From NCBI RefSeq assembly GCF_030441895.1, contig NZ_JARJAS010000005.1: a stretch of DNA of 64,000 bases; one strand, written 5' to 3'. Position numbers and translations under genes: made by a program. This stretch comes from Enterococcus_D entomosocium (GTDB lineage Bacteria > Bacillota > Bacilli > Lactobacillales > Enterococcaceae). Numbering within the stretch: the stretch's first letter is position 1; each line of letters begins with the position of its first letter. This document shows, piece after piece, positions 51,006 to 59,213 of the stretch. The notes beneath the pieces are model-generated. The model did no database searches. It saw only the letters and a program-made list of their open reading frames with translations, and was not told the DNA's origin.

Positions 51006-51938
51006 TTATCCATAGATGATTTTCACGGAAAATTGTTCTGCCACACCTTGGAAAGACACATTGGCTTGCAACTTTTTTTGTGCTTGCAATGCGGCTTCAA
51101 TGGCACGATTGATCTCTTTTCCCCATAAACCTTGCCCCAACAATCGATCCCGCTCCTCTTGAAAGTAAAATAACAAGAGCAAAAAGATTTCTGATTGCTG
51201 ATTTTTTTCTTTTGCTAGACCCAATAATTTTTTCTGAACAAAAATAAATGCTTGCGGGTCTTTCTTCAAAAGGTAATTCACCCAACGCTTAACAGCATCC
51301 TTAGTTTCATTAAACCATTCATCTTGCGAGATTTCAACTGCTTTATGATAACTATTGGTCAAGTGGCTTAGAAGTCGGCTTGTCTCTTTAGAAAGTCCCT
51401 CTTCTTGTAACTTTTCTTGCAGTTTTTCTTTTGACAAAGGAGAGAAATGAATGATCTGACAGCGAGACTGGATGGTTGGCAAAATACGACCAAGGCTCTC
51501 CGTTTCTAAGATCGCCAGAAAGTTTCCCACTGGTTCTTCTAAAAACTTTAGTAAACTGTTGGCAGCGCTGTTGTTCATTTTGTCAGCTTGAGACAAAATA
51601 AAGATTTTCAAACGGCTTTCAAAGCCGCTTTTTGAGAACTCCTCTTGCAGCTGTCGAATCTGGTCGACTTTGATCATCTGCCCATCAGGTTCAATTTGGA
51701 TAACGTCAGGATGCTCTCCTTGGGCGATCCGTAGACAATTGCTGCATGCACCACATGGCGCTTCTTCTTGTACATTGGCACAAAAAAGGCGTTTTGCGAG
51801 CCATAGACTTAGTTCATGCTTGCCAGTCCCCTTGTCCCCTTCAAAAAGATAAGCATGAGCAATGCGCCCATGCTTGATACTTTTTTTTAGTTGGGCAAAA
51901 ACAAGAGGCTGGTATTCTTGTAGAAATAACTCCTCCAT
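51006..51938 (-). CDS. holB: DNA polymerase III delta' subunit
   Basis: Clamp-loader subunit of 310 residues. AAA+ core begins with LFEGDKGTGKHELSLWLAK (P-loop-like, the terminal Lys/Thr pair altered to KH, as in nucleotide-non-binding delta'). The zinc module is CGACSNCLRIAQGEHPD. C-terminal collar domain about 210-310. Works with DnaX and HolA to load the clamp. Confidence 0.93.
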   Translation of the reverse strand: MEELFLQEYQPLVFAQLKKSIKHGRIAHAYLFEGDKGTGKHELSLWLAKRLFCANVQEEAPCGACSNCLRIAQGEHPDVIQIEPDGQMIKVDQIRQLQEEFSKSGFESRLKIFILSQADKMNNSAANSLLKFLEEPVGNFLAILETESLGRILPTIQSRCQIIHFSPLSKEKLQEKLQEEGLSKETSRLLSHLTNSYHKAVEISQDEWFNETKDAVKRWVNYLLKKDPQAFIFVQKKLLGLAKEKNQQSEIFLLLLFYFQEERDRLLGQGLWGKEINRAIEAALQAQKKLQANVSFQGVAEQFSVKIIYG

Positions 51939-51952
51939 GAAATGCTCCTTTT

Positions 51953-52282
51953 TTAATATTGATGGAATCCGTCAACTGGCAGCACGAATACGGTGGCGCC
52001 ACCGACTTCGACTTCGACTGGATAAGGAACTTGACCATCTAAGGATATATCTAGTGACATCGGTGTCGAGACATATTGCTTTCTTGATTGACAGGTTTTT
52101 TTAATCAATTCTAACGCATCTTGCACACGGTCATCTTCAATACCAATGATAAACGTACTATTACCAGCCTTTAAAAAACCACCCGTTGATGACAATTTTG
52201 TAGCACGGATATTGGCATCAATAAACTCATTTGCCAAACGATTACTGTCTTTGTCTTGTACGATTGCCATAATTAATTTCAT
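51953..52282 (-). CDS. darA: Cyclic-di-AMP receptor DarA (PstA/YaaQ)
   Basis: PII-like trimeric protein of 109 residues that binds c-di-AMP. It begins MKLIMAIVQDKDSNRLANEF and has the T-loop-like GGFLKAGNSTFIIGIEDD. The C-terminal strand ends in FVLPVDGFHQY. Lies between tmk and holB, its usual position in Firmicutes. Role in signalling downstream of c-di-AMP is not resolved. Confidence 0.93.
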   Translation of the reverse strand: MKLIMAIVQDKDSNRLANEFIDANIRATKLSSTGGFLKAGNSTFIIGIEDDRVQDALELIKKTCQSRKQYVSTPMSLDISLDGQVPYPVEVEVGGATVFVLPVDGFHQY

Positions 52283-52314
52283 GGGACCATCTCCTTTGTG
52301 TTATCCAACCTACC

Positions 52315-52962
52315 CTAGATTGATTTGAAGTAAGCAGGATACGATTCAACGATTGCTGAATAGCTGGATTCAACAACTTCTTGTAACCCCATTCTAGCAT
52401 CAATCTTATGAATGCGTACAGGATTTTCTTCCGCTAGCTTTAGATACGCATGACGAACCCGTTGATGAAACTCCAATCCTTCCGAATCTAGTCGGTCATA
52501 TTGATGTGCACGATTTTCTTGGATGCGACGCAAGCCAGTATCAGAGTCAACATCTAGATACAAGGTAAAATCAGGGGTCGTTCCTTCCGTCGCAAACTCG
52601 TTGATCCGTGCGATCTCAGGAATCCCGATGCGACGTCCAGCTCCTTGATAGGCAAGCGAACTGTCAACAAAGCGGTCACAGATCACGATGTGTCCGGCGT
52701 TCAATGCCGGCAGGACAACCTCAATCAAGTGTTGGCGGCGTGCCGCTGCATAAAGTAAGGCTTCGGTCCGCTCATCCATTTCTTCATTTCGCGGATCTAA
52801 AATAATTTTACGAATTTTTTCAGCGATTTTAACTCCGCCAGGTTCTCTTGTTTTAACGATTTTTCTTGTTGCTTCAAGCTGTAACCGAGGATACAATTCT
52901 TCGATCACACTGGTTTTTCCAGCACCATCCGGTCCTTCGATGGTTATAAACAATCCATTCAC
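52315..52962 (-). CDS. tmk: Thymidylate kinase
   Basis: Phosphorylates dTMP to dTDP; 215 residues. P-loop FITIEGPDGAGKTSV (about 5-19), base-binding DRFVDSSLAYQGAGR (about 92-106), and the lid region RRIQENRAHQYDRLD. The frame reaches a TTG at 52977, but GGAGG is ideally placed for GTG 52962. Followed by darA. Confidence 0.95.
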   Translation of the reverse strand: MNGLFITIEGPDGAGKTSVIEELYPRLQLEATRKIVKTREPGGVKIAEKIRKIILDPRNEEMDERTEALLYAAARRQHLIEVVLPALNAGHIVICDRFVDSSLAYQGAGRRIGIPEIARINEFATEGTTPDFTLYLDVDSDTGLRRIQENRAHQYDRLDSEGLEFHQRVRHAYLKLAEENPVRIHKIDARMGLQEVVESSYSAIVESYPAYFKSI

Positions 52963-52982
52963 CCTAATTGCCTCCAATATCT

Positions 52983-53585
52983 TTATAATTCTCGGCGACC
53001 TTCTACTGCTTTTAGCAAGGTCACTTCATCCGCGTATTCAATATCGCTGCCCACAGATAAGCCATGAGCCAAACGCGTGACTTTAATACCGGCAGGCTTG
53101 ATCAAACGCGACATATACATCGCCGTCGCTTCGCCTTCCGTGGTCGCATTGGTCGCAATGATCACTTCTTTGACCTGATCATCATGCAGCCGCTGTATCA
53201 GGGATGCAATGTTGATATCTTCTGGACCTGTCCCTTCCATCGGGGATAACACGCCATGCAGCACATGATAAAGTCCATGATACTCGCGGACTTTTTCTAA
53301 TGCCATGACATCTTTAGGCTCTTCAACTACTAAAATCGTTTCTTTGTCTCTTGTGGGATCACTGCAGATTTCACAAGGATCTTCTTCCGTTATATTTCCG
53401 CAAATACTGCAAAAGTGCAAATCTCGTTTAACACTAAGCAACGATTTAGCAAACTCATTGACGACTTCTTCTTTCATATCAATCGTATAAAATGCCAAAC
53501 GTGTTGCGGTTTTTTGTCCAATTCCCGGCAGTTTCATGTAACTGTCGATCAATCGGGCGATCGGTTCAGGATATTGCACCGTCAT
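52983..53585 (-). CDS. recR: Recombination mediator RecR
   Basis: Protein of 200 residues acting with RecF/RecO in loading RecA. N-terminal HhH (MKLPGIGQKTATRLAFY), zinc finger CSICGNITEEDPCEIC (about 57-72) and TOPRIM domain beginning ILVVEEPKDVMALE (about 80-93). Eight bases after ybaB. Confidence 0.96.
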   Translation of the reverse strand: MTVQYPEPIARLIDSYMKLPGIGQKTATRLAFYTIDMKEEVVNEFAKSLLSVKRDLHFCSICGNITEEDPCEICSDPTRDKETILVVEEPKDVMALEKVREYHGLYHVLHGVLSPMEGTGPEDINIASLIQRLHDDQVKEVIIATNATTEGEATAMYMSRLIKPAGIKVTRLAHGLSVGSDIEYADEVTLLKAVEGRREL

Positions 53586-53593
53586 TTCTCCTT

Positions 53594-53908
53594 TTATAGA
53601 CCCGGAATGTTTCTTGTATATTTGCCCATTGTTTGTTCCGATTCTTTTTCAATTTTCTTTAATCCGTCATTGATAGCTAAAATGATCATATCTTGCAGCA
53701 TTTCCACATCGTCAGCATCAACGATTGCTTCATTGATAGCAATGTCTTGTAACGTCTTATCGCCAGTAAAGGTCGCTTTGACATAGCCATTTGTCGATTC
53801 GCCGATAAATTCTTTGCTGTTTAGTGCTTCTTGTTCTTTCATCATTTCTTTTTGCATTTTTTGCATTTGTTTCATCATGCCTTGCATATTTCCCATGCCT
53901 CGCATCAT
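53594..53908 (-). CDS. ybaB: YbaB/EbfC nucleoid-associated protein
   Basis: Small dimeric DNA-binding protein, 104 residues. N-terminal MMRGMGNMQGMMKQMQKM, core GESTNGYVKATFTGDKTLQDIAI and DMIILAINDGLKKIEKESEQ are typical of the family. It sits between dnaX and recR, its standard location. Confidence 0.95.
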   Translation of the reverse strand: MMRGMGNMQGMMKQMQKMQKEMMKEQEALNSKEFIGESTNGYVKATFTGDKTLQDIAINEAIVDADDVEMLQDMIILAINDGLKKIEKESEQTMGKYTRNIPGL

Positions 53909-53928
53909 TATTCATCACTCCATGTTCA

Positions 53929-55650
53929 TTAATTTTCTTCAATGCTGGTTAATTCACCAAATAACTCTTGCGCTTTTGTTACTAAGTCGTCATTTTCTGG
54001 TTCGACAGGAGCGGCTTCGGTCTCTTCTTGCTCTACTTCAATTTCTGACTCTTCCGTTGCTTGACCGCCAGCCAAAAACTCTTGTCGTAGCGTCGGCCAA
54101 CTTTCTTTTGTAATAAAGACAGCCTGTGGGGCGTAGTCTTTGATCATACGGGACAATTGATTATGGATCATCAATTGAAACTCTTGGTCGTTACTTGCTC
54201 GCTGACATAAGATCTCATAGTCAAAAGCGATCACGACGCCCGATTCGCTGGCAGCTTTTGCTTCACTGGAGTGCAGCATAGCTCTTTGCGTCACGGAAAG
54301 AGACATCAAAAGATCGTCCCAAACATTACGAACATTTGCCAAGTCTTTCTTCGTTGCACTTTTCAGCACTTGGAACACGCGTTCCTGTGGTAAACGGAAC
54401 GTAGTGGTCGCCTTGGTTTTCTTCACTGGCGCGGTGGTTTCAGCAACGGCACCCGTCGGTCGATTCTCTTGCAGTCGTTGCACCTCTGCCTGAAGTTTTT
54501 GCAGTGCTTGACGTAACTGCGCCACTTCTTGACTATTGTCAGCTGAATTGCTGGCAACAGCAGCACTTTCTGGATCATTGGCTAATTTGACCACAGCCAC
54601 TTCCAAATAGATCGTAGGATTGTTCGTAAATCGTACTTCATTTTGCGTATCGTTTAAGACCGTGATCCAGTGATAGATTTTTGCTGGCGGGGTAATCTTT
54701 GCCAGTGTTTGAAACGCTTCAGTCAACTGCAGAGACTTTTCAGATAGCAGCTGCGGCGCTTGTTGATACATCAGCAAGTCTCGACAATAAACCAACAAGT
54801 TTTCCAATAAACGGCGGGCTTCTTTACCAGAGGCTAATAACTCCCGCAAGGTCGCTAACGCATCGGCAACTTCTTTTTCCCCACAAGCCTGCATCAGACG
54901 GTCCATCATTTCATAGGACAAGCTGCCCGTCACTTCTAAAGCATCTTGGGTCGTTACGGTTCCATCACTAAAAGCGATCGCCTGGTCGGTGATACTCAAG
55001 GCATCCCGCATACCGCCTTCTGCGGCTCGCGCAATGATCTGTAAAGCTTCTGCTTCGTAATTGATCTCGCTAGTAGTAAGGACCGTTTCCAAATGACCCA
55101 CGATGTCTTGCGTATTGATCCGTTTGAAATCAAATCGTTGGGTTCGGGAAATAATCGTTGCTGGAATCTTATGGGGCTCTGTTGTTGCCAAAATAAAGAC
55201 AACATTTTTCCGTGGTTCTTCCAATGTTTTTAGTAATGCATTAAATGCGCCTGTTGACAGCATGTGCACTTCATCAATGATATAAACTTTGTATTCTGCT
55301 TGGGTCGGTGCATAGTTCGCACGATCCCGAATAAAGCGAATTTCTTCTACACCGTTGTTACTTGCCGCATCGATTTCGATCACGTCTTCTTGCGTTCCTG
55401 CTGTGATTGAGCGACACATGTCACACTCATTGCAAGGCTCGCCATTGACTTGGTTCGGACAATTGATGGCTTTGGCAAAAATTTTCGCTGCACTTGTTTT
55501 CCCGGTTCCTCGAGGGCCCGTAAACAAGTAAGCATGCGAGATTTGATTTTGATCGATTGCATTTTTTAAGGTTTGGGTAATTGCTTTTTGTCCGACAACA
55601 TCATCAAAACGCTGAGAACGCCAAACACGATATAATGCTTGATAGGCCAT
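53929..55650 (-). CDS. dnaX: DNA polymerase III gamma/tau subunit
   Basis: Clamp-loader ATPase, 573 residues. Begins MAYQALYRVWRSQRF. P-loop FTGPRGTGKTSAAK (about 41-54), zinc module CPNQVNGEPCNECDMC, Walker B YIIDEVHMLS, and sensor 1 ILATTEPHKI. C-terminal tau-specific region (about 365-573) with a coiled coil and an acidic tail (SEIEVEQEETEAAP). No slippery A-run for programmed frameshifting was found. The GTG at 55662 in the same frame is not used; MAYQAL is the usual start. Confidence 0.95.
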   Translation of the reverse strand: MAYQALYRVWRSQRFDDVVGQKAITQTLKNAIDQNQISHAYLFTGPRGTGKTSAAKIFAKAINCPNQVNGEPCNECDMCRSITAGTQEDVIEIDAASNNGVEEIRFIRDRANYAPTQAEYKVYIIDEVHMLSTGAFNALLKTLEEPRKNVVFILATTEPHKIPATIISRTQRFDFKRINTQDIVGHLETVLTTSEINYEAEALQIIARAAEGGMRDALSITDQAIAFSDGTVTTQDALEVTGSLSYEMMDRLMQACGEKEVADALATLRELLASGKEARRLLENLLVYCRDLLMYQQAPQLLSEKSLQLTEAFQTLAKITPPAKIYHWITVLNDTQNEVRFTNNPTIYLEVAVVKLANDPESAAVASNSADNSQEVAQLRQALQKLQAEVQRLQENRPTGAVAETTAPVKKTKATTTFRLPQERVFQVLKSATKKDLANVRNVWDDLLMSLSVTQRAMLHSSEAKAASESGVVIAFDYEILCQRASNDQEFQLMIHNQLSRMIKDYAPQAVFITKESWPTLRQEFLAGGQATEESEIEVEQEETEAAPVEPENDDLVTKAQELFGELTSIEEN

Positions 55651-55705
55651 AGTTTTCCACACTCATTTCAAAATTCGCTACCTTCTATTATACGTAATAT
55701 CAGCT

Positions 55706-55731
55706 AAAAAAACCACCGTTTGCGTGGTGGA
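55706..55731 (-). terminator. Terminator or attenuator in the dnaX leader
   Basis: Minus-strand hairpin CCACC / GGTGG with T7 directly after it, only 56 bases upstream of the dnaX start and with no protein gene before it. It must act on a leader or short RNA made from about 55740-55900 on the minus strand. Confidence 0.65.
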
Positions 55732-55874
55732 ATCTCAAAAGAAATGGAAATTTAATTCGAAGAGCCATTCCGCGCGCTTTCACTCACTATATCCTTTTAT
55801 TCCTCCCTATTTTCAAGAAAAAAGACCATTCCTCTTCTCCAACTTTAGACTGATAACGTAAATCTCACCTCCTA

Positions 55875-55883
55875 TGGTATAAT
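55875..55883 (+). promoter_or_regulatory. ydjI operon promoter (extended -10)
   Basis: TGGTATAAT, a TG-N-TATAAT extended -10, with no good -35 needed. It lies 51 bases before the ydjI start; GGAGG is at about 55921-55926. Confidence 0.6.
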
Positions 55884-55933
55884 GAATCTACGTTCATCTA
55901 TTGTGATGAAAACAATTTAAAGGAGGACTGAAA

Positions 55934-57160
55934 ATGGGTATTATCAAAGCGGCAACAAGCGCAATTGGCGGCGGATTAGCAGATCAATGGCTAGAGGTGA
56001 TCGAGCCTGACAATATGAGCGATTCGACAGTAATGACAAAAGGTGTCAAAGTGCGGCGTAATGACAAACGCGGTTCTAACAGAAAAGGCACGGAAGATGT
56101 CATCACTGATGGGTCAGTGATCCATGTCTATCCGAATATGATGATGTTATTGGTTGATGGCGGGCGAATCATCGATTATACCGCTGAAGAAGGCTACTAT
56201 ACCGTCAAAAATGAATTAGCGCCTTCGATGTTGAACGGTTCATTGAAAGATGCGATTTCTGAAACCTTCGACCGCTTTAAGTTTGGCGGCGTTACACCAC
56301 AAAAACAACAAGTTTTTTATATCAATCTTCAAGAAATCAAAGGAATTCGCTTCGGTACTTCATCGCCTTTGAACTATTTTGACAACTTTTATAACGCAGA
56401 ACTATTCTTACGGGCGCACGGAAACTATTCCTTACGAATTACCGATCCAATTTTGTTCTATACGAATGCGATCCCAAAAAACAAAAGTCAAGTCGATATC
56501 AACGACATCAATGAGCAGTACTTAGCTGAATTTTTGACCGCCCTACAAACAGCGATCAACAAAATGTCCGCTGATGGCGAACGAATTTCTTACGTTCCAT
56601 CTAAGAGCATGGAATTAAGCAAATATATGGGAACGGTTCTTGATGACAGCTGGCGAGAACTCCGCGGCATGGAAATCGTTTCTGTTGCCGTAGCGAGCAT
56701 CTCTTATACGGATGATTCCGTAAAACTGATCAACATGCGGAACCAAGGGGCAATGTTAGGCGACCCTTCGATTCGTGAAGGCTATGTTCAAGGTTCGGTT
56801 GCTCGTGGTATGGAATCTGCCGGTAGCAATGCCGCTGGGGCTACGACTGGGTTTGTTGGCATGGGCATGGGGATGAATGCTGGTGGCGGTTATTTGAACC
56901 AAGCGTCACAAAACAACCAACAGCAAATGCAGCAACAGGCTTCCGCACAAACCAACGCAGATCATTGGGACTGTCCACAATGCGGCACCTCTAATACTGG
57001 TAAATTCTGCAGCAATTGCGGGACGCCAAAACCAACGAGCGATGGACCAAGCCTGAAAATGAAATGCAGCGATTGTGGTGAAGTGATCGATTTAGCCAAC
57101 GGCATTCCAAAATTCTGTCCGAATTGTGGCAAACCTTTCAAAGGTGTCCCAGTAGACTAA
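55934..57160 (+). CDS. ydjI: SPFH/Band-7 domain protein with double zinc ribbon (YdjI-like)
   Basis: Protein of 408 residues. The N-terminal SPFH-like domain (about 15-275) is the virion-core/YdjI type. A Gly/Met/Gln-rich linker (about 285-345) leads to two zinc ribbons: CPQCGTSNTGKFCSNCGTP and CSDCGEVIDL...FCPNCGKPF. No membrane span is visible, so it is likely recruited to the membrane by partners. First gene of the ydjI-ydjG-ydjH operon. In Bacillus the homologues accompany PspA in membrane stress, but PspA is not encoded here. Confidence 0.85.
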   Translation: MGIIKAATSAIGGGLADQWLEVIEPDNMSDSTVMTKGVKVRRNDKRGSNRKGTEDVITDGSVIHVYPNMMMLLVDGGRIIDYTAEEGYYTVKNELAPSMLNGSLKDAISETFDRFKFGGVTPQKQQVFYINLQEIKGIRFGTSSPLNYFDNFYNAELFLRAHGNYSLRITDPILFYTNAIPKNKSQVDINDINEQYLAEFLTALQTAINKMSADGERISYVPSKSMELSKYMGTVLDDSWRELRGMEIVSVAVASISYTDDSVKLINMRNQGAMLGDPSIREGYVQGSVARGMESAGSNAAGATTGFVGMGMGMNAGGGYLNQASQNNQQQMQQQASAQTNADHWDCPQCGTSNTGKFCSNCGTPKPTSDGPSLKMKCSDCGEVIDLANGIPKFCPNCGKPFKGVPVD

Positions 57161-57176
57161 TTGAGGAGGATTGCTG

Positions 57177-58298
57177 ATGGATGTTATCACACATAAGTGC
57201 CCCAATTGTGGGGGCGCTTTAACCTTTGAACCTGGTGATCAAAAATTTCATTGTCCATTTTGTCTGAGTATTTTTACTGAAGACGAAGTCACTGCCTTCG
57301 AAGAAAAGCAAAAAGAAGCGCAGATGGCCGATACTCCTGTCTCAGATCCTTCTGCAGCGACCGAGACTGAACCGTCCCTTCAAGAAGAAGTTAGAGAGCA
57401 AGCCGATGCACAAGCGGGGCAGATGGACCTTTTCACCTGCCCCAGCTGCGGTGCTGAAATCGTGACGGATGCGACTACAGCCGCAACCTATTGCTACTTT
57501 TGCCATAACCCGGTCGTTTTGTCGGGACGGCTTTCAGGAGAATTTTTACCTAACAAAGTCCTCCCTTTTGCCATCGAAAAGGAAGAAGCAACTGCGAAAT
57601 TCTTAGAATGGGCGCAAAAGAAAAAATTTGTGCCACGGGATTTCTTCGATCAAGCACAAGTAGAGAAATTGACTGGTGTGTACTTCCCTTATTGGGTCGT
57701 CGATGCTGAGATGAATGGCTCGCTTTCAGGTATGGGTACCTCTTTGCGTATTTGGCGCGTTGGTGATATTGAATATACTGAGCACAAACAATACGATGTC
57801 TTGCGACGAGGAAAAATCAAGGTGAATGAATTGCTCAAGCATGCGCTATCAAAAAACGTTCAGCAAAAAATGGTGACTGGCGTTCAGCCGTTTCCCCTTG
57901 AAAAAGCTGTTAATTTTCGCAGTCAATATTTAGCCGGCTTCCAAGCAGAAAAAAGAGACATTGAATACATTGATCTTTCTGACGAAGTCAAAAACGAATT
58001 ATCGGGTTATGCTGAAAATCTGCTAGCAGGTACCGTCAATGGCTATACTAGTTTTAAACGCAACAATCGTTCCATCAATCTAACAAAAGAAGAAAACAAC
58101 TACGTTTTGCTTCCTGTATGGCTAGTGACCTATCGAGCCGATGATGAAAACAAGAGTGCCTTTTATTATGCGATGAATGGGCAAACCGGAAAAGTCAGCG
58201 GTGTTTTACCGATTAGTTACAAGCGCTTGGGAATCGTCAGTGGCGCAATTTTCGCGGCAACGACCATCCTCGCATTGATTGGAGCGTATTTCTTATGA
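57177..58298 (+). CDS. ydjG: Zinc-ribbon membrane protein (YdjG-like)
   Basis: Protein of 373 residues with an N-terminal zinc ribbon (CPNCGGALTF and CPFC, about 8-32), an acidic linker, a second zinc ribbon (CPSCGAEI and CYFC, about 85-115), a globular middle domain and one C-terminal membrane span (about 350-372). GAGGAGG sets the start at ATG 57177. The stop overlaps the ydjH start by four bases. It probably anchors the SPFH partner at the membrane. Confidence 0.82.
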   Translation: MDVITHKCPNCGGALTFEPGDQKFHCPFCLSIFTEDEVTAFEEKQKEAQMADTPVSDPSAATETEPSLQEEVREQADAQAGQMDLFTCPSCGAEIVTDATTAATYCYFCHNPVVLSGRLSGEFLPNKVLPFAIEKEEATAKFLEWAQKKKFVPRDFFDQAQVEKLTGVYFPYWVVDAEMNGSLSGMGTSLRIWRVGDIEYTEHKQYDVLRRGKIKVNELLKHALSKNVQQKMVTGVQPFPLEKAVNFRSQYLAGFQAEKRDIEYIDLSDEVKNELSGYAENLLAGTVNGYTSFKRNNRSINLTKEENNYVLLPVWLVTYRADDENKSAFYYAMNGQTGKVSGVLPISYKRLGIVSGAIFAATTILALIGAYFL

Positions 58299-59116
58299 AA
58301 AAACTATCTTATTTGTTGTTACTGCTGGTTGGTTTTTTCTTAACCGCCCTGCCCGCCTTCGCAGCCGAAGAGACAGTCGCAGACCACGCTGGACTCTTTA
58401 CCGAACAAGAGATCCAGAAGTTGAACGAAGAAGCAGAAGCGCTGAATGCAAAGATCAAGGGCGAAGTTTTTATTCAAACAACAAACAGCAATACGGGAGA
58501 TATCGAGTTGTACACTGATCGATATCTTTCAAGACGGATCGGCAACGACAACAACGGTTCGGCATTGGTGATCGATATGGCGCAACGGAAATTTCACGTT
58601 TCGACTTCCGGAAATATGATCGATTATCTTACCGATTCACGTCTAGATAAGCTACTTGATGCGGTATTTGACCAGATGGCAGAGGGAAATTATTATCAAG
58701 CTGCATTGGTCTATCTGCAAAAAGCAGAGGGTTTTGTGGAAGCAGGTGTTCCAGCCGATCATTATCGTATCGATCGTGATACCGGAAAAATTACTTATTA
58801 CAAAGTGATAACGCCACTAGAAATTGCTATTTGCTTAGCGATCGCGGCAGTGATCAGTATCGCTTTTTTCATCATTGTTAAATCCCGTTACCAATTAAAA
58901 ATGGGCGGCTACAAATTTAACTATCTAGAAAAATCAAGTATTGATCTGACCCAAAAAGAAGATCGCTTAGTCAATTCCTTTGTCACAACCAGACGCATCC
59001 CCCGTCCTTCGAATAATGGTGGAGGCGGTGGTGGCGGTTTTTCTGGCGGCGGCGGTGGCAGTACGACCCACTCTTCTGGTGGCGGAACATTCGGCGGCGG
59101 CGGACGCAGCTTTTGA
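58295..59116 (+). CDS. ydjH: TPM-domain membrane protein with glycine-rich tail (YdjH-like)
   Basis: Protein of 273 residues. Signal peptide (about 1-23, ending PAFAAEE), extracytoplasmic TPM domain (about 28-150; VADHAGLFTEQEIQKLNEEAE), one membrane span (about 176-196), and a cytoplasmic tail ending in a Gly/Ser repeat (SGGGTFGGGGRSF). Such tails are typical of YgcG/YdjH proteins and end in SF. The third member of the operon; may face the cell wall and signal or assist in membrane-stress response. Confidence 0.85.
   Translation: MKKLSYLLLLLVGFFLTALPAFAAEETVADHAGLFTEQEIQKLNEEAEALNAKIKGEVFIQTTNSNTGDIELYTDRYLSRRIGNDNNGSALVIDMAQRKFHVSTSGNMIDYLTDSRLDKLLDAVFDQMAEGNYYQAALVYLQKAEGFVEAGVPADHYRIDRDTGKITYYKVITPLEIAICLAIAAVISIAFFIIVKSRYQLKMGGYKFNYLEKSSIDLTQKEDRLVNSFVTTRRIPRPSNNGGGGGGGFSGGGGGSTTHSSGGGTFGGGGRSF
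59020..59110 (+). repeat. GGN codon repeat encoding the glycine-rich tail of YdjH
   Basis: Tandem GGT/GGC codons interrupted by Ser, Phe and Thr codons. Low-complexity, prone to length change; protein-level Gly tails are normal in this family. Confidence 0.75.
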
Positions 59117-59122
59117 TTTTTC

Positions 59123-59153
59123 AAGAGTTCCTTTAATCAGGAACTCTTTTTTT
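59123..59153 (+). terminator. Terminator of the ydjIGH operon
   Basis: Stem AAGAGTTCC / GGAACTCTT with an eight-base loop and T7. Confidence 0.92.
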
Positions 59154-59154
59154 G

Positions 59155-59183
59155 TTGACAATTTCCATAAAAACATCTACTAT
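59155..59183 (+). promoter_or_regulatory. Promoter of the ABC exporter operon
   Basis: Perfect TTGACA -35 (59155-59160), 17-base spacer, TACTAT -10 (59178-59183). It abuts the preceding terminator; transcription would start about 25 bases before the ABC gene. Confidence 0.8.
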
Positions 59184-59213
59184 TTAGGAAAATATAGGAA
59201 ATGAGTTGATTTT

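Noticed and set aside
53929..55650. Programmed frameshift in dnaX producing gamma
   Set aside because: No A-AAA-AAG type slippery sequence with a following stem was found in the tau-specific region.
55706..55900. SRP RNA (scRNA) gene upstream of dnaX
   Set aside because: Some Firmicutes have it there, but the conserved GGTGCCC/GCAATCC-type core is absent on both strands.
59020..59110. GGN repeats as a tandem DNA repeat element
   Set aside because: They encode the Gly-rich tail normal for the YdjH/YgcG family.
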